This document shows positions 63,618 to 64,000 of a stretch of DNA of 64,000 nucleotides, in pieces; the first letter of the stretch is position 1; every line of letters begins with the position of its first letter. The DNA comes from Prevotella sp. Its GTDB lineage: Bacteria; Bacteroidota; Bacteroidia; Bacteroidales; Bacteroidaceae. The stretch lies in NCBI GenBank assembly GCA_017619755.1, contig JAFZRU010000048.1, positions 1-64,000 of the forward strand, read 5' to 3'. The notes under the pieces are model-generated. The model was not told where the DNA came from, did not search any database, and worked only from the letters and a program-made list of their open reading frames with translations. The translations under genes and the position numbers were made by a program.

Positions 63618-64000
63618 ATGAAATTTAAAAAACCGTTAATACTTATTTCCAATGATGACGGCTACCAGGCGAAGGGTATCAACTGCCTTGTCGACATGGT
63701 GCGCGACTTGGGCGACATCATCGTCTGCGCGCCCGACGGTCCGCGTTCGGGGTACGCCACGGCGTTCACTGCGGCCAGCCATCTCAGGCTGTGGCTCCAG
63801 AAAAAGGAAGAGGGGCTGCAAGTGTGGTCTTCCAACGGAACGCCGGTGGATTGTGTGAAACTTGCCCTCAACCAGTTTTGCAGCGACCGCAGACCCGACA
63901 TCATCATCGGAGGCATCAACCATGGCGACAACGCATCGGTCAACGCCCATTATTCCGGGACCATGGGGGTGGCTCTTGAAGGGTGTATGAAATACCTCCC
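63618..64000 (+). CDS. surE: 5'/3'-nucleotidase SurE (cut by the window end)
   Basis: The visible 127 residues start MKFKKPLILI and contain the metal-binding SNDDGYQAKG (Asp13, Asp14), CAPDGPRSGYATAFT, SSNGTPVDCVKLAL and the conserved GGINHGDNASVNAHYSGTMGVALEG. SurE dephosphorylates nucleoside monophosphates and needs a divalent metal. The gene runs off the right edge; the normal length is about 250 residues, so about half is missing. It diverges from parA, an arrangement common in Bacteroidales. Confidence 0.93.
   Translation, partial: MKFKKPLILISNDDGYQAKGINCLVDMVRDLGDIIVCAPDGPRSGYATAFTAASHLRLWLQKKEEGLQVWSSNGTPVDCVKLALNQFCSDRRPDIIIGGINHGDNASVNAHYSGTMGVALEGCMKYL

Overview
The window comes from a member of the Bacteroidota, most likely a Prevotellaceae (Prevotella/Segatella-like) gut or rumen bacterium. 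The signs are a SusC/SusD pair, a type IX secretion C-terminal sorting domain, many promoters of the Bacteroidota type (TTTG, 19-20 nt, TAnnTTTG), and the gene order surE / parA-parB-DUF5683-lytic transglycosylase-rsh. No rRNA, tRNA, insertion sequence or CRISPR array was recognised.

Left part (0-14.4 kb). A predicted AAA-ATPase/PD-(D/E)XK protein is convergent with a DUF3943 outer-membrane-type protein. Next comes a tightly packed minus-strand operon read from 14.4 down to 4.2 kb: AraC-type regulator, patatin fused to a beta-barrel, TolC-like channel, HlyD-like adaptor, two ABC-2 permeases without an ATPase, a DUF3089 lipoprotein hydrolase, and an alpha/beta hydrolase broken by one in-frame stop codon. 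A further decayed coding remnant lies behind it.

Plant cell-wall part (14.6-32.2 kb). A CotH-kinase/lamin-tail protein with a type IX sorting domain diverges from a plus-strand operon. That operon encodes a secreted pectate lyase-like enzyme, a split transketolase, an FGGY sugar kinase and a fucose-isomerase-fold isomerase. An isomerase, kinase and split transketolase next to a pectin lyase match the transketolase route for D-apiose, the branched sugar of rhamnogalacturonan II; this is an inference. Convergent to the operon is a 1499-residue multidomain pectin methylesterase, and divergent from that is a GH5 endoglucanase; both carry dockerin-like EF-hand modules. A small YafQ-type toxin-antitoxin pair follows.

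Housekeeping part (32.8-50.4 kb). DUF4834, pssA and psd (phosphatidylethanolamine synthesis) diverge from dnaE and trxA. Then come a P-type calcium ATPase and a GH127-type beta-L-arabinofuranosidase (another pectin/arabinan enzyme), a large MG2-type surface protein, a small lipoprotein and alaS. Two repeat structures sit here: 9-bp TATAG units after trxA, and 16-bp units inside a hairpin at 47.2 kb.

Right part (50.6-64 kb). A SusC/SusD pair and a compact pectin methylesterase lie at the downstream end of the parA-parB-DUF5683-lytic transglycosylase-rsh gene line. surE runs off the right edge. Across the window, pectin and arabinan functions are dispersed among conserved housekeeping blocks rather than gathered in one polysaccharide utilization locus.
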